Source: Hirsutella rhossiliensis (taxonomy: Eukaryota > Ascomycota > Sordariomycetes > Hypocreales > Ophiocordycipitaceae). From it: DNA of 64,000 bases. Each line of letters opens with the position of its first letter. Position 1 is the stretch's first letter. The translations under genes and the position numbers were made by a program. The DNA lies in the NCBI RefSeq assembly GCF_020360975.1, contig NW_025408680.1, positions 1,116,001-1,180,000 on the forward strand. The letters are read 5' to 3'. The notes beneath the pieces are model-generated. The model saw only the letters and a list, made by a program, of their open reading frames with translations, made no database searches and had not been told where the DNA came from. Below are positions 1 to 14,161 of this stretch, in pieces.

Positions 1-499
1 CTTTTATTATAGGTACTCCTATATCGTAATCGCTTTATTAACTAAGGGTATTAGCTCGACCGTTTTCTATTCCTTTTTTATAGATTATTTCGTAGTTAAA
101 TTCTAATAAGTATTCGGCTTATTAGATTTATCGTCCGTTTAACTATTATATTATTATAAAATATAAGATATTCTTATAATCTATATAGACCTTAACTTTA
201 TATTTACTTCTAAGAAGGTAGTATCGAAATTCCTTAAAAGCTTAAATAATTATAAGGAATTCTTTATCGTAGATAAGGTAATTAAGTTCTATACTATATA
301 CCTTTTTCGAGTAAAATATAATTAGTCGTAGTCTTCCTTTATTATCTTTCTATCCGATTTATACTCCTAATATAAAGTCTAATATATTATTTTTAAGTTC
401 GATTTATCGTTATAGATCGAAGGTAGTTAAGACTAGTTCTTATATAATTATAGTCTTAATATATTCGAAAGCTTTATTAGCTTTATCGTCCTATATAAA

Positions 500-1150
500 T
501 TCTTTTTCCTTCTTTATTAAGTTATATAGTAGTATTATAATCTTTTTAAAATCTTTAATAAATTATTAGTAGTAATTTATAAATCCTAGGAAACTTTATA
601 TATCCTTAACGTTCTTTAGCGTTAGCTATTCTTTAACTAAGTTAATCTTATCTTATTATATTTATATCTCTTTTAATAAGATTATATATCTAAGGAAGTC
701 TACTTCCTATATATAGAACTTACTTTTCTTTAGTTTAACTAGTAACTTTATATTCTAAAGTACGTAGAGTACCTTATAAACGTATTCCTTATATTCTTCT
801 AAGGTATCTAAGAAGATTAAGATATTATCTAGGTATACTATTATAAAGATATTTAAGTATTTATATAGGATATTATTAATTATCCGTTAAAAGGTAGCTA
901 GTATATTTATAAGTATAAATAGTATTACTAGATATTTAAATAGTCTAAATTTCGTTCTAAAAGCTATTATCTATTTATATACTTTTTCTATACGTATTAA
1001 GTTATAAGCGCCTTTAAGGTTAAGGGCTATAAACTATTTTTTACTATATAGTCGATCTTATAGTTTTAATATAAGCGGTAATAGTATTCGGTCTTTTATT
1101 ATAATATAGTTTAAGCGTCTATAGTTAATAACTAGTTATAGCTTACCGTT
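500..1150 (-). pseudogene. Reverse transcriptase domain of Gypsy element D1
   Basis: Read on the minus strand, one frame gives a recognisable Ty3/Gypsy RT despite stops. In order it shows a block resembling FTALDLKGAYNLIRI, then AFRT-FRLFKYLV, then a block like FxRIINNIL, then the catalytic motif YLDN at about 807-850 (YxDD in live elements; the second D codon GAT/GAC has become AAT), followed by ILIFLDTLEEYKEYV, and a later FLRYII block (FLGYII in live relatives). The D-to-N change and the stops are what G-to-A mutation predicts. This region would have encoded RNA-dependent DNA polymerase in the pol polyprotein. Confidence 0.85.
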
Positions 1151-4100
1151 TTTCTTTAAAATAAATATAACTAGGTAGCTTACTTTAAATATTAACGTTT
1201 ATATATATCCTTTTCGTAGATTCTCGTCGAAGTAATTATATAGCGTTTATAATTGCTTTTTATTTAAGTTATAAATCTTATAGAATATTAGCGTTATTCT
1301 ATCCTTAAGATAAATTTTATAGTCTTATTAGCTATATTTAAGTAACCCTATCTTAAGTTCTTCCTTAAAGAGTTTATTATATTTCCGGTATTCCTATAAG
1401 ATATTCTTTATTCTATCTTATAAGCTTTATTCTTTCTTTTAAGAGCTAGTTTCTCTTAACTTAAGCTCTTTATTAATTTATTTAAGGTCTTTCCTTAGAG
1501 TAGTAATAACTCTTTAGATCTTTATATTATATCCTTTATTCCATTTATATTAGATGCTAGGTTATATAGCCGTATTAGTTAGTACGTAGGTCTTATTAGT
1601 CGATTTTATTATATCTACTAGTTTAGTTACTATTTTCGTTTATATTACTAAAGCCTATAATAATTTACTTAAACGGTTATCCCTTTTATCTTATTTAGTA
1701 GCTAAATTATCGTAAAATTTTACTTTCTCTTAAATCTACTAGTCTTAGAAACTTATATCTTTATTTTAATATAGCTAGCTAGTTTTCTAGTTAATTAATA
1801 GGTTACTCTCCTATAGCTATAAAAGTCTTAATATAAGGTTATATTCTTTAATATTTATAATATCGAAGTTAACTTATTTATTATAGCCTTAGATATTAAT
1901 ATTAAGGTAATTAATCTCTATATTAATAATTCCGTTATTATAGTTAAAAGCCTCTCCTTTAATATTTATAAGTTTATATAGATCTTTCTTATATCTCTAT
2001 ATAAGTTAGTAATAATTAATAACTCTAAGTAAAACGTAATTACCTATTATACTATAGTCTAAAAGTATATATACGTAATATCCCGCGATTTAAATATCTA
2101 ATACTATTTAGTCGCTATAGCTTACCGTTACTAAATATAAGGTCCTTAGATCTTATTATATCGTGCTAGTCTATAGCCCTTTTATAAATAGTATACCTTA
2201 TTTTTTACTTAGTCCTTATTTATATTATTTAGGTATTCTTCTTCGATTTATTATTAGTATTATTTCTTTATATTCTCGTCGTATAGTATTATATCGGGGC
2301 TTAAAAGACTAATTTCTTATAGCTAATCGAAGATTTCTTATTTCTTAATACTATATTATTTATATTACGCTACTTTATAGTTAATTACGTACTATACTTT
2401 ATAATTTTATTTGTTTTTATACTAAAGGTTAAGTTTTCGTTTAGCGTCTTTTTATTTTTTATATAGTATTTCTATATTAATTTTTCCTTAGTTAAATATA
2501 GCTTATAGCCTTTATATATATTATTAATAATCTTTTAGTATACCGTTATATTATTTATACTATACTTATACTTTTTTATATTTATAAACTCTATAGTTTA
2601 GGTATATATATTCGTTATAATCTTTTTAATTATATTTAACTTATTATATAAGTCTTTAAAAGATTAAGGGTTTAAATACCTTAAAGTAAGTAGCGTTATA
2701 CTATTTCTTTATTTTAGCGTATTTATAGATTTTATATATCTCTAAAAGATATTTTATTAATAAACTATAATTATCGCGGTATTTAAGTAGCGTACTATAA
2801 TCGGGTTTTAATAATATAACTTAGTCGTTTAAGTAGCGTTAATCGATTTTCTAGTAGTCTAGTTCTATACTTAAGTATAGTTTCGAAAGTACTTATCCTT
2901 TAAACCTAACTAAGAAGGCGTCGTATTATACCTTTATCTAAAAGTATATTATATAATCTAGGTAGACGTATAATATCTATAAAATATACTTATAGTGCTT
3001 ATAAGTAAGTAGTATTTATAGATCGTCTTTAAATTCTCTTTATAGTTATTATTCTCGTTATAGAGCTATAAAGGTATTAACTATAGCGATAGCTATAGTA
3101 TAGTCTCCTTTATATAGTACCGGTTAATATCGAATTAATATAGCTTATTAGTTTTCTATAAGAATTTAAGGCGTTTATTAAGTTCTAATTTTAAGTATTT
3201 CTTTAAATTCTTCGAAGTATAAAACGTATTCTTTAATTATAGTATTTTCCCTTAATAGTAAGGGTAGTAGTATAAGTTCGTCCTCGTCTTCTATTTCTCT
3301 AAGTATTTCTTATTCTTTAAAGCTTATATTATTAATACTTCGTTATTCCTCTTTAAGTAGTTATCTAAGTTTCGTAAGTATAAGGGCTATATCTATATCT
3401 TCTTTATTATATTATTTATAGACTACCTATTATTACTATTAATCTTTATTTTATATATCCTTCTAGAATCGTTTACTATTCTTTCTAATCTAGTCTTAGG
3501 AGACTCTTTTAAGATAAGGGTATTTTAGTTCTATAAATTTAACTTATTTCTATATTTTAGGATCCCTTTATTATATTATTATAAGGGTCTTCTTTAATAG
3601 CTTAAGGAACTATCTAGTACTATTTTTATCGCTTAAGTATACTATATATTTATCGTCGTAGTATATAGTCTAATTAAGGAGTTTATACTTTAGTTCCTAT
3701 CTATTAGTAGCGTTTAAGTATTTCTTACCTTTTAAGGCTAGTACTTAATAGGTTTTCTTTTTCTTATAAGGTTATCTATATTCCTTAAAGTAATATCTAA
3801 GTTTCCTATAGTTAAAATACTTTCCTTTACTTTTCTATATTATATCTAGATCTATCTTACCTAGGTTAGTTATATAAGCGTAGGTAATAGGAGTTTCGCG
3901 CTTCTTTTTATAGTTAGCGCGTTAGTTAAAGTTATTCTTATAGAAAGGGTTCTAGTTTCCTCTTCCTTATTTCTTTTCTTAGCGTCGTATATATTATATA
4001 TTATTAATTCGTACTACTATAGTAATATACTCTAAGAGGTTATTAGGTCGATTTTCCTTATAGAGCTCGTCCTTAACTTCTTTTTTAAGCCTATCGTAGA

Positions 4101-4726
4101 ATTATAATATAAGAGGTTCGTCGTCCTAATTAAGCTTTAAGGTAACTTATTAGAACTTCGTAATATAATCTAATACTAAGATCCTTTATCGGAGTTCTTA
4201 AAGTTTTTATTTAGCTTCTCGTTCCTTATTAGTTATTCTAAATACCTTTATAATAGCTTCTTTAAATCCTTAGAAACTAGTAAAGACTTTATCTATCTTA
4301 TTATCTCGTCGCGCTAGTTAGTTATTAAGAAAGTCCCTTATAATAGGTCTAAATTAAGCGAGTACCGTTCTAGATAAATAATTTCCTATATAGAGTACCT
4401 TTTCGACTAGGTCTAAGAGTTTAATAGGGTAAAACTAGTAATAGGCCTTAAGTTAGGTAAGAAAGTCTTAAAGCATGCTATAAGTACTATTAAATAGTCC
4501 TAGCTATTTTAGTTTAACCGCTTCTCTAAGGTCCCTAACTTATCTATTACCTCCTTTATTCCTAAGTAACTATACCTTATATTAAAGGGTAATAATCTTA
4601 CGTATTATATCCTAAGGCGATATAGTAGCTCTAAAGTTAGTTAATCTAGTTTACTATATAAGTATATTAATAGTTACGATATTACTTAAAGTAACGCGGT
4701 ATTATACTAAATAAGAGCTTTTAATA

Positions 4727-5176
4727 TATAACGACCGGTATTATTCCTAAGGGATAAACCTATTAAGGGGTTTATATTAGTAGATATAATAAGGCGTAGT
4801 TTAAGTAATAATAAGTATATTACGTTAGTAATAAGTTAGAGGTCGTAAACTATAGACTATAACTAGGTAATTAGAATTAGAGATAGAATCGTAATAAAGA
4901 TCTATATTAAAAGCTAGAAAGCTATCTATTTAAAAGAGTAAAAGTAGGTAGCTATATATACCTATAGAGACTATCCTTAGATTATAGGCCTAGCTATAAT
5001 CCCTAACGTTAGATCGTATAGAATATAGTAATCCTATTAATCCTAGATTACTTAGATCTCTATAATCCCCTCGATCCTATATCTATTAAATAGTCGTGCT
5101 AACTATTTATCCGTTAAACTATATTACGTACTTAATATAGTCGACCGTTAGCGGCTTAGTAGCCGTGGTTATAATA
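4727..5176 (-). repeat. LTR of Gypsy element D1 (5' LTR, variant form)
   Basis: The segment starts with TATAACGACCGGTA and ends with GTTATAATA, the same termini as the 491-bp D2 LTRs (TG...CA converted to TA...TA by RIP). The first roughly 280 bases match D2. The right-hand part (about 5007-5160) does not align, so this LTR is a shorter variant of about 450 bp. No clear target-site duplication can be tested because the other end is outside the window. Confidence 0.65.
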
Positions 5177-8039
5177 TAAGGTCGCTTAACCCTTAGTTTA
5201 GCTTTTCCCTATACTAGATAGTAGGACCTACTAGGTTATATCGAGGGTTATATTATTAAAGTAATTAAGCTAGTCTTCTTTAATTATAGAGCGGGCTATA
5301 CTAGAGTCTATATATACGTTTAATAGCTAGTCTAGGCCTTTAGTTTTAAAGACGGATATCTAGGTATATATAAACTAAGACGGCTTCGATAGATTTAATA
5401 TTTCGGTTTATAGCGCTACTATTATAGTTAGCTAGTTCCTTAGTATTTTAGGCGAACGGCTTAGTCTTATACGTTCTACTTTTATTATATTAAGAATAAA
5501 TAAGATCTTATCTTTTATTTCTTTAGTTTCTTCTCCTATATTAGCGGTAGTATTACTATCTTTTAACCCTTTATCCTAGGTAAATAGGATCTAGTTTTAT
5601 ATTTCCTAGGAAAGATAGATCCCGCCCTAGTCGTTAGTTAGTACCGCTTAAAGCTAACGGGCGAGGTTAATAATAATTAGGTTTTCCTAAGAGCCCTCCT
5701 TTAGTTTAGAATCCTAAGGCTATAGTCTAGTTTAAGGACTAGTTAACTAGTTTAGTACTAAGCCTATATCTACCTAGCGTAGATTATTCTATCTTAATAT
5801 AGTTATTATATTTCCTTTCTATTAAAATTATCCTTATTCCTAGGGTTTCTAGCTAGTTAGTTTAGCTATAGATAGGGTAGAGTTTACTATAGTCTCGTTC
5901 TTAGTTTCGCGTAACCTACTTTATACGCGTCCTTTTACTACGTTACTTATCTTCCCCTATAACCTAACTATTAGCTTAGTTTCTAACTATAAGATAAGTT
6001 ACTTATAGTTATTAATCTAAGTATTAAATAATTCTAGACTAGTAGGTTAGCGGAATAATTCTTATAGTAATACGTTTAGTCGTTAGTAAACTAGTATAGT
6101 AAGGTGCTCTTTTAAGTATAGTACTACTTTTGCTTTTTAGTAGAGCTTTAATATCTATCTATAGAAATCGGCTTTATTTATAATATTTAAGGTAGTAAAT
6201 CGTTCTATTTATAACGATCTTAAAGCTACTTCTAGCTAGATAGTAAAGCGTTTTATAGTTTAGTATACTAAGCGGTATATCCTTAGTTTAGGGTATAAAG
6301 TATAGCTTAGTCGGATTCGCTAAGATTGCTAGAATACTATTTAATAGCGGTTCTATAGAGTAAGCTAGGGATTAGTATTACTAGTTTATTAGCGTATTTT
6401 AGTCTATAGATAGCTACCTATTTTAGGGAATCGATAAATCGATCGACGCTTTTATATATAATCGTTTTCTTAGTTTCTTTAAGGACGTTAAACGTTATAT
6501 TAAAAGGGCTAGTAAGGTTAAACTTCCTTATATCTTTTAGTTTAATATATACTAAGGGTGCTTAAGGAGGGTTTATAGTAGTATTATCCTTAGTTTCTCT
6601 TACTATAGCTTTTACTAGTAGTCTTATAAGAGCTTCTTCTATAATTAGACTTACTAGCTAGTTTACTAGGGTTATTATTACGAAAGTACCGCTAAGGGTA
6701 GTATTATTTAAAGGTTCTTCCTTATTTTATTTATTATAGTTTAGCGAACTTCTTAGTAAACTTCTAGGGCTTTATCCTTTTAATAGAGGTAGTTAAGGTA
6801 GGGCGAGGGAAGCTATACTATACTAATTTCTATATAGCTCTATTACTTATAGCTAATATTACCTTATCGCTTAAATATATTCTAGGTTAATTAATTCGTT
6901 CTTATAGGCTTTAATAATCGGCTAAGTAAGCTAGTAAGTTATATTATAAAAGTTCCGCTCTTAATTCCTTTAAGCGTCGTTCTTACTACTAAGGTAAGCG
7001 ATCTAGCTATCTTCCGTTTCTATAGGCCCTTAATAGGAAATATCCTAGAAATAAGTATCTTTTTAACTACTAATAGAAGCTCTATAATACTTAAGCTTTA
7101 ATACGTTAAAGTTCTACCTTTATCTAAAGTTCCCTAAGTATTTCTTCTATAAAAAGAGATTAGGAAGCTAGTATTTATTAGTATATAAGTAGGAGCTTTC
7201 TTCCTAAGAAGATATTAAGGTTTATAGGTTAAGGTTAACTTATCCCTTTCCTTATTCTTTATCTTTTATTCTACTAAATATAGAATTTAAGAGAATAGAT
7301 AGTTAAGGGAATTAAAACTACTACTATTTATTATATACTAGTCCCTTAGTATAAGGCTAGTATATTAACCTTACTATCTACCTAGATCTAGTATAGGTCT
7401 AATAGGTAATTAAATAGACTAGCTACTATATATAATTAAATATATTATACGGACTAGCTACTATACGTTATTACGCGCGTTAAATATAGACTAGCTACTA
7501 GTCTTATAAATTAAAGTAAGAGTAATAATAACTATCTATATTCTTCTTTACCCGCCTAAGATCTAGTACGTTCTCTATCTTTTATATATACTATAGCGAG
7601 CATAGGACCTTACTTAGGGCTTTAACTAAGTAATATCTTAACCTTATAATTATATAATAGTAGTACGGTATATTAGCGGTATTTCCTAGTATTTTCCTTA
7701 GGTAGGCATAGGTGTTTCTTTATAATTTCCCTATTATATTCTTATAGTAACTTCTTAGGGAAATATCGGTATAATCCTTAAGGAACTATTATTACTTAAA
7801 AAATCATAGTATATTCCCTAAATAATATATCCCTAAGGGAAATCTCTATAAAATATCTATATAATCTACTCGGTTATTATTTTTAGGATTTCCGGGTAAT
7901 TTCTTAGAGTTTACTTAATAGCTTCTAAGTTCCTTCTTTTATAAGGAGCCTTAAAGAGTTAGGGGTAACTTTCCTAAGGGAGGCCGATATCGTTATAGGT
8001 ACCTAGATTATTAACTATAGGGTATCCTATAATATAGCC
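5177..8039. repeat. Unclassified RIP-degraded repeat
   Basis: About 2.9 kb of AT-rich DNA with RIP composition and no open frame of useful length on either strand. I could not find RT, integrase or DDE motifs. It lies between the D1 LTR and a fragment of family A, so it is probably another dead transposon or the edge of one. It contains a short three-copy repeat at 7417-7500. Confidence 0.4.
7417..7500. repeat. Short interspersed triplet repeat (GACTAGCTACTA)
   Basis: The 12-mer GACTAGCTACTA occurs at 7417, 7452 and 7489, spaced 35 and 37 bases apart. The intervening bases are AT-rich and only loosely similar. It may be a decayed tandem array. No function is evident. Confidence 0.6.
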
Positions 8040-8716
8040 CTTCGGCCCCTACCTTTATCTCCGCTACCCTTATAAGTCTATAGTTAAGTATATATAATAA
8101 GCGTTTTCCGCTAACCTCTTATAGTATAAGCGCTAAGTATAGGCCGGCGCTACTTACTCGGCCCCCTATATACGTTATACGTTATAGGAGCTTAACTACT
8201 TTAACTAGGTTAGGCGCTACCGCGGCGGTAGCTACTACTAGTATACGCGCGCTAGCCGCGCTTATAAAGCGGCGCCTCTTATCCTACTTACTATAATATC
8301 GGCTTAAAAGGCCGGCTTATATAAGTAGGTATAGGGAGCTACTAAGAAGCGCCTTACCGCCGCTACTACTATATACTATAACCTCTACGCCCTTAAGTAA
8401 TAGGGCCTTATACCTAAGTAAGTCCTTACTCCTTTACTCCCTTACTTTTACCTTTAATATACCTAGCGCTAAAGATACTACCTTTATTACCCTATCGGCG
8501 GTCCCCTTAACTATGCCCGCCTTTATAACCGCTACCGCCCCTACTGCTACTACTAACGCTAGCCGCCGCCCCTCTACCCTTAGAGCCGCCGCCGCTACTA
8601 ACTAGCTTATAAGCTTAGAGGGCTACTTTAGCGCCTTAGAGAGCGCCGCTACTACTAATATAAAGGAGGAGGCCGATAAAGATAAGAACGATAATAATAA
8701 TAATAAAAGTAATAAT
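8040..8716 (-). mobile_element. Fragment of Gypsy family A (3' accessory region)
   Basis: This segment aligns in the same orientation with A3 positions about 28235-28890, the region between pol and the 3' LTR of family A. It carries the same GCC/GCG-rich runs and the same asparagine-codon run (AAT)n near its right end. It is interrupted at its right edge by the 5' LTR of A1. The fragment is a remnant of an older family A insertion. Confidence 0.75.
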
Positions 8717-8904
8717 TATAAGAGTCTTTAACTATTATAGGTTATAGGCTTAAGCTATAGCCTAAGCTATATAGTTATATATAGAGGGCTAGATCCTATA
8801 TATATATATATATAGGCTAGCTATATATAGGAGAGCTCTATATAGCTTATTAATATTATCTTATAAATAGTACTTATATATATACTTTTACCTACTTTAT
8901 AATA
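8717..8904 (+). repeat. 5' LTR of A1
   Basis: A 188-bp direct repeat of 14162-14347, beginning TATAAGAGTC and ending TTTATAATA. These are the mutated forms of TG...CA ends. Confidence 0.9.
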
Positions 8905-11900
8905 GTATAAGCTATTAACTAATAGATCTAATAGATATCTCTTTAAAGAGATATCTTCCTTTTTAAGGAAGTACTCTACCCCTCCTTAAATAGATAGGAA
9001 GTATTATAGCTATCTTAGAAGCGATTAAAAGTATAACGGCTAGTAAGAAAGATAAGGTTCTTACTATACTAAGGGAGCTATTTATAAAACTAGCTTTAAC
9101 CCTTATAACCTTTATAACGCTAGGTATAGCGGCGATACTACTAACGTAGAAGCCGCTCTCTTAGCTAACTTAGGATAGTAAGCTAGAGTCCTTTTACTTC
9201 TTCCTTAGCTAGCTATAAATAAAGTTTATAACTAATAAGAAATAGAGCCTAAATAGCTATCGCGATATAGTATAGTATTCGCTCCTTTATATACTACTAG
9301 AGCCCTAGATATAGTAGATCTTTAGATTCTAAGATAAGGGCGGCCCTAAGAGTAAACGCGACCTATAAGACTTCTTTTAATACCTTATATATACGTTTAG
9401 TAACGTATAGGAGCGGGAGAAAGCGTAAGATAGGCTATAGACCCTTAAGTAAAGAGATAGATAAACCTTTAGCGAATTCCTTCCCGATTTTAAAGAGTAT
9501 ACTCTATACTAATAAAAAGGGGTAGGAACTACCTATACCGTTCGGAACGCTATATAGTATATTATACGCGGAGCTACTTATATTAAAGAAGACGCTAAGG
9601 GACCTCTTAGATAAGGGTTTTATTTAAGTAAGTAGCTCTAAAGTAAGAGCGCCGGTCTTATTTATATATAAACTAAGGGGCGGGATATAGTTCTATTATA
9701 ACTATAAGGCTTTAAACGTAATTATAAGGCTAGACTATAACCCCTTACCCTTAATCTTAGATACGCTTTATAACCTTTTAAAGGTAAAGTAGTTTATAAA
9801 GCTAGATATAAAATAGGCGTTTTATAAGGTATAAATCTTAGAAGGTAATAAGTAAAAGACAGCGTTCTATATATACTATAGCTTATTTAAGTAGCTTATA
9901 ACGCCCTTTAGTCTCTTAAAAGCGACCGCTACCTTTTAACGTTATATTAATAATATACTTTAGGACTTCTTTAATAAGTTCGCCTTTATATATATAGATA
10001 ATATCCTTATTTATATAAGCGGCTCTTATAAGGACTATATATAGAAAGTATAAAGGGTCCTAAAGCGCCTCTAACTTTATAGGCTCTACCTTAACCTAAA
10101 TAAGTATAAATTTAAGGTTAAGAGGGGTAAGTACCTAGGCTTTATTATCTATATAAGCGTAGGTATATAAGTAGATCCTATAATGATCTAAGCGATCTAA
10201 GACTAAGCGGCCTAAACTATATAAATAGGTATATAAAGCTTCCTTAGGTTCGCGAACTATTATAGGATATTTATTAAGGGCTTCTTTTATATTATAAGTC
10301 CCTTAAACGAGATTACTAGGAAATAGACCGCTTTTCGTTAAGGGCCTATATAGGAAGGAGCGTTCTATACGCTTAAGGACCTCTTCTTATAGGCCCTAGT
10401 ACTACTCTAGTAAGACTTCGACTAGTCTACGTTAGTTAAAGTAAACTATAGTAGCTAGGTACTTAAAAGAACGCTCTTTTAAGAGGTAAATAGGTAGAAG
10501 TAACTAATAGCGTTCTACTCTTATAAGCTAACCTTAGTAAAGCGGAATTACGCTATTTACGATAAAGAGATACTTATAATTATTAGCTACCTTAAGTAAT
10601 AGTAAGTAGAGCTCTAAAGCTATAAGAGCTTTAAGGTTCTTATAAACTCTAGGAACCTTAAGTACTTTATAACCTACTAATACCTCTTAGAGCGGTAAGC
10701 CCGCTAAGTAAAGTATCTCTTATACTTTAACTTCTTAATTAAGTACTAGCTAAGGTAGGACTCTATAGTCCTAGATATACTTTCTTAGAGGGATTAAGAC
10801 TAGCTAACGGGAGCGGATATTAAGGCCTAGGATCTATAACTTATCTTATAAGAAGCGCTATAAACTTATATAAGAGCTTCTTAAATAAAAGAAAGCGCGG
10901 CGCTAATAAATAAGCCTTCCCTTATACCCTTACCTCGGCCTAGTAAGGAGGGATAGACCGGCCTAAGGGTATATCTAGCGCGGGTATTTTAAGATAAGGT
11001 CCTCTAACGCTTATAAGATAGGATATCGTCTCTAAACTATACTTATAAGAATATACGCTATACTATTAAGTCCGGCGCTTAATACTTTTAATTTAAAGCT
11101 AAAGCTAAAGGTATAAGTAGCTAATTATTATATCGACCTATAGGGGTATCTATATTAGCGGGGGAGACTATAAGTACCGGGCGCGCTATATACTATAGAA
11201 GCTAAGGAGAAGGATAGACTACTAAAGCTAAATAAATAAAACGAGCTTTAAGGGAAGCTAGTTTAGCTCGTTTATAACTTTAATATTATAGGCTACCTAG
11301 GTTAGTAAGGTATAGTAGTAGGCCTTATAAGGGATTTCTACTAGCTACTCCTATAGTACTATATTCGCCGCTTCCTTTATAATTATAATATTTATAGCTA
11401 TACTAAGATTTAAAGGGTATAGCTTAAAGGGCTACTTAAGTAGCTTTTAGTACCTAACTAGTTCTATATATATATATATATAGACTTTATAACGGACCTC
11501 CTACTTATAAAGAGCGGTAACCGCTATATATAGGTAATTAAGGACTAACTTAATAAGTCTATAGTATTAAAGCTAATACTATCTATAGATATAAAGTCCT
11601 ATATAAAGCGCTTCTTATAATACTAGGCCTACTTATATAGCTAGCTAGCCTTTATTATAAGTAATAAGGGATTAAATTAAACTAGCTACTTTTAATAGTA
11701 CTTATACTAGCTACTTTAAATTATATAGCTACTTAGTATAGTATATTACTTATAAACTAATAAGGGGCTTAAGAGGGTTAACTAGGAAGCGTAGGCTTAC
11801 CTATAAGCTATTATAGCCTATAACTAAGTAAACTAAGACTAGTAGCTCCTTATAGCCTAACTTATATTAAATAGTAAACTATAAACCTTTATTAAAATAG

Positions 11901-14161
11901 CCCCTTTCTTTATAATATATAGCTTTAAACTACCCTTACTAGTTCCTTTTACTATAAATATAGTAGTATAGTAGTATAGTAATTTATTATTAAAAGGCCG
12001 CGCCTTTATATTTATATAAAAGCTATAAAAGACTATAGATTATTACTAATCCGCGATAGCCGCTATAGTATAAGATTAAGAGTAGTACGTTAATAAAACT
12101 AAGGGCTTAGTAAATAGGTTTATAATAAAAGATAAGGTATAGCTAGACCTCTATAACTATAGGTCGGTATAGCTAAAAAAGAAGCTTAACTAGCTATACG
12201 TAAAGTTTACGGTATAAAGGGTTATTAGCTTATAGGTTATAGAGCTCGATAGTTTTTTAATAAGGGTCTATAATAAGATTAATATAAACCTCCTTTATAA
12301 AGCCTCCTTTAACCCGCTACCTAGATAAGAAGTAACGGACGCTTAACCGCCTATAATTAAGGTAAAAGGAGAGGATAAGTTCGAGGTTAAAGAGATATAA
12401 GCTATATACTAAAAAAAGGTTAGGAAGAAGAAACGCTAAGAGGTCTTTATTAAGTAGTATAGGTATCTTAACCTTATATAAGAACCTATATATAAGTTTA
12501 TAGGAACTATAGCCCTTAATAAGTTTAAAGCTTTATTTAGAATAGTAAATAAGAATAATAAACTAACGGACTACTAATAGTAGCTTAAGCTAAGACTATA
12601 AAGTAAGTAAAGTAAAGTAAGTAGTTATAATAATATAAGTATAATAATATAAGCGGAGATAAAAATAGCGTTTATTTTAAAGTAAAGCTATTAAACTACC
12701 TAGACTTACTTATTATCTTTATTATTATCCTTATCTTTATCCTTATTATCCTCCTTTACTTTATTAGTAGTAGCGGCGCTCTTTAAGGCGCTTAGGCGGC
12801 CCTTTAAGCCTATAAGCTAGTCGGCGGTAGCGGCGGCTTTAAGGGCTCTAAGGGTAAGGGGGGCCTAGCTAGTAGTAATAGCGGGGGTAGCGGCGGGTAT
12901 AGCTAAAGGGACCGCCGATAAGGTAATAGAGGTAGTATCCCTAGTACTAGGAAAGTTAGCGGCGGAAGTAAAAGAGCTAAAGGAGAGGAACTTACTTAGG
13001 GATAAGGCCTTAGCGCTTAAGGGCGCGGAGATTATAGTAGGCGGCGGCGGCGGCGGTAAGGCGCTTCTTAGTAGCCCCCTATACCTACTTATACGCGCTA
13101 GCCTTTTAAGCTAACGCCGTAGTAAGTAAGATAGGAAGCGCTGCCTTATAGGCGCGGCCGGTATATATATACTAATAATAACTACTACTATAGCGGCGCT
13201 TAACTTAGTTAGCGTAAAGGAGCTCTTATAACGCGTACTATATATAGGGGGCCGCGTAGGCGGCTCTAGCTTATACTTAGCGTTTATACTTTAAGAAGTT
13301 AGCGGAAAATAGCTACTACGCTTACTAGGTAGCGGACTTATAGGGGTAGTAAAGGTAGAGGCGGGGGTAGAGGGGCTAGGCGTTATAGCTAGCGGTAAGG
13401 ATAGCGTTATTACCTAAAAGGGCGATATAAGGGCGGCTAGTATAGTAAAGGTAGAGGCGGTAGCGGTAGGCGCGGTTATAGGGGTATAGGTAAGAGTAGC
13501 GGTAGCGGCGGAGCTATTATTAGCCGTACTTAGTATAGCGTCGATAAATAACTCTATATACTCTAAAAAGGAGGAAGTATAAGAGGGAGAGGTAGATATA
13601 TTTATTACGGAAGTTAATATTATAGATTATAGCCTCTTACTTTATAAGGTAGAGAACTTATTAGTTAAAGTTATTATTATTAAGGCTATTATTATAGCTA
13701 TAGCTATTACTATAAGTATATATTAATAAAGCAGCCTATATAGCTAAGAACGAACTAATGCCTTAGGTAGAGTAAAACTTACTTATTACTACTATTACTA
13801 TAGTTAAAGAAGGAAGAGAAGGAAAAGAAAGAGGAAAGAAAGGATGCCGCTTTATATACCCCTAGGTAAAGGAGGCTGCTTAAAGCTAAGGGGATAGGTA
13901 ACCTAAGGCTTATATAGGTCTAAGCTAGCTACTAGCTACCTAAGGGTATATATAATAAGTTATACCCTTATTTAAATAGCTAGCTAGCTAATAAGTATAA
14001 AGCTTAGTTCTAGCTACCTAAGTTAATAAGCGCGAGGATAATAGGGCTAGTAAGGCTAGTACGATTAATAGGAAAGGGTAGGGTAGAGCTATTAGTATAA
14101 GCTTAATAGTATAAAAGCTATTAATTAAGTAACGCCGCGCTACGCTTAAAGGAGGGTATTA

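Larger units (their letters stand above)
1..5176 (-). mobile_element. Ty3/Gypsy retrotransposon D1, RIP-degraded, truncated by window start
   Basis: A minus-strand LTR retrotransposon that is a close relative of D2 (47639-55504). The two align from position 1 (D2 about 50295) up to the 5' LTR, differing mostly by C/T and G/A changes. The 5' LTR lies at 4727-5176. Reading leftward come gag-like sequence (about 3.0-4.6 kb), a stretch that should hold protease, and reverse transcriptase at about 500-1150. The RNase H/integrase half lies outside the window. Reading frames are full of TAA/TAG, so nothing here can make protein. CpA and TpG are nearly absent. Family assignment is firm from the RT; the gag placement is by position only. 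Confidence 0.85.

Noticed and set aside
13180..13560. GCG/GTA-rich runs as a CRISPR-like or satellite array
   Set aside because: They lack regular repeat-spacer structure and match the accessory region of the other family A copies.
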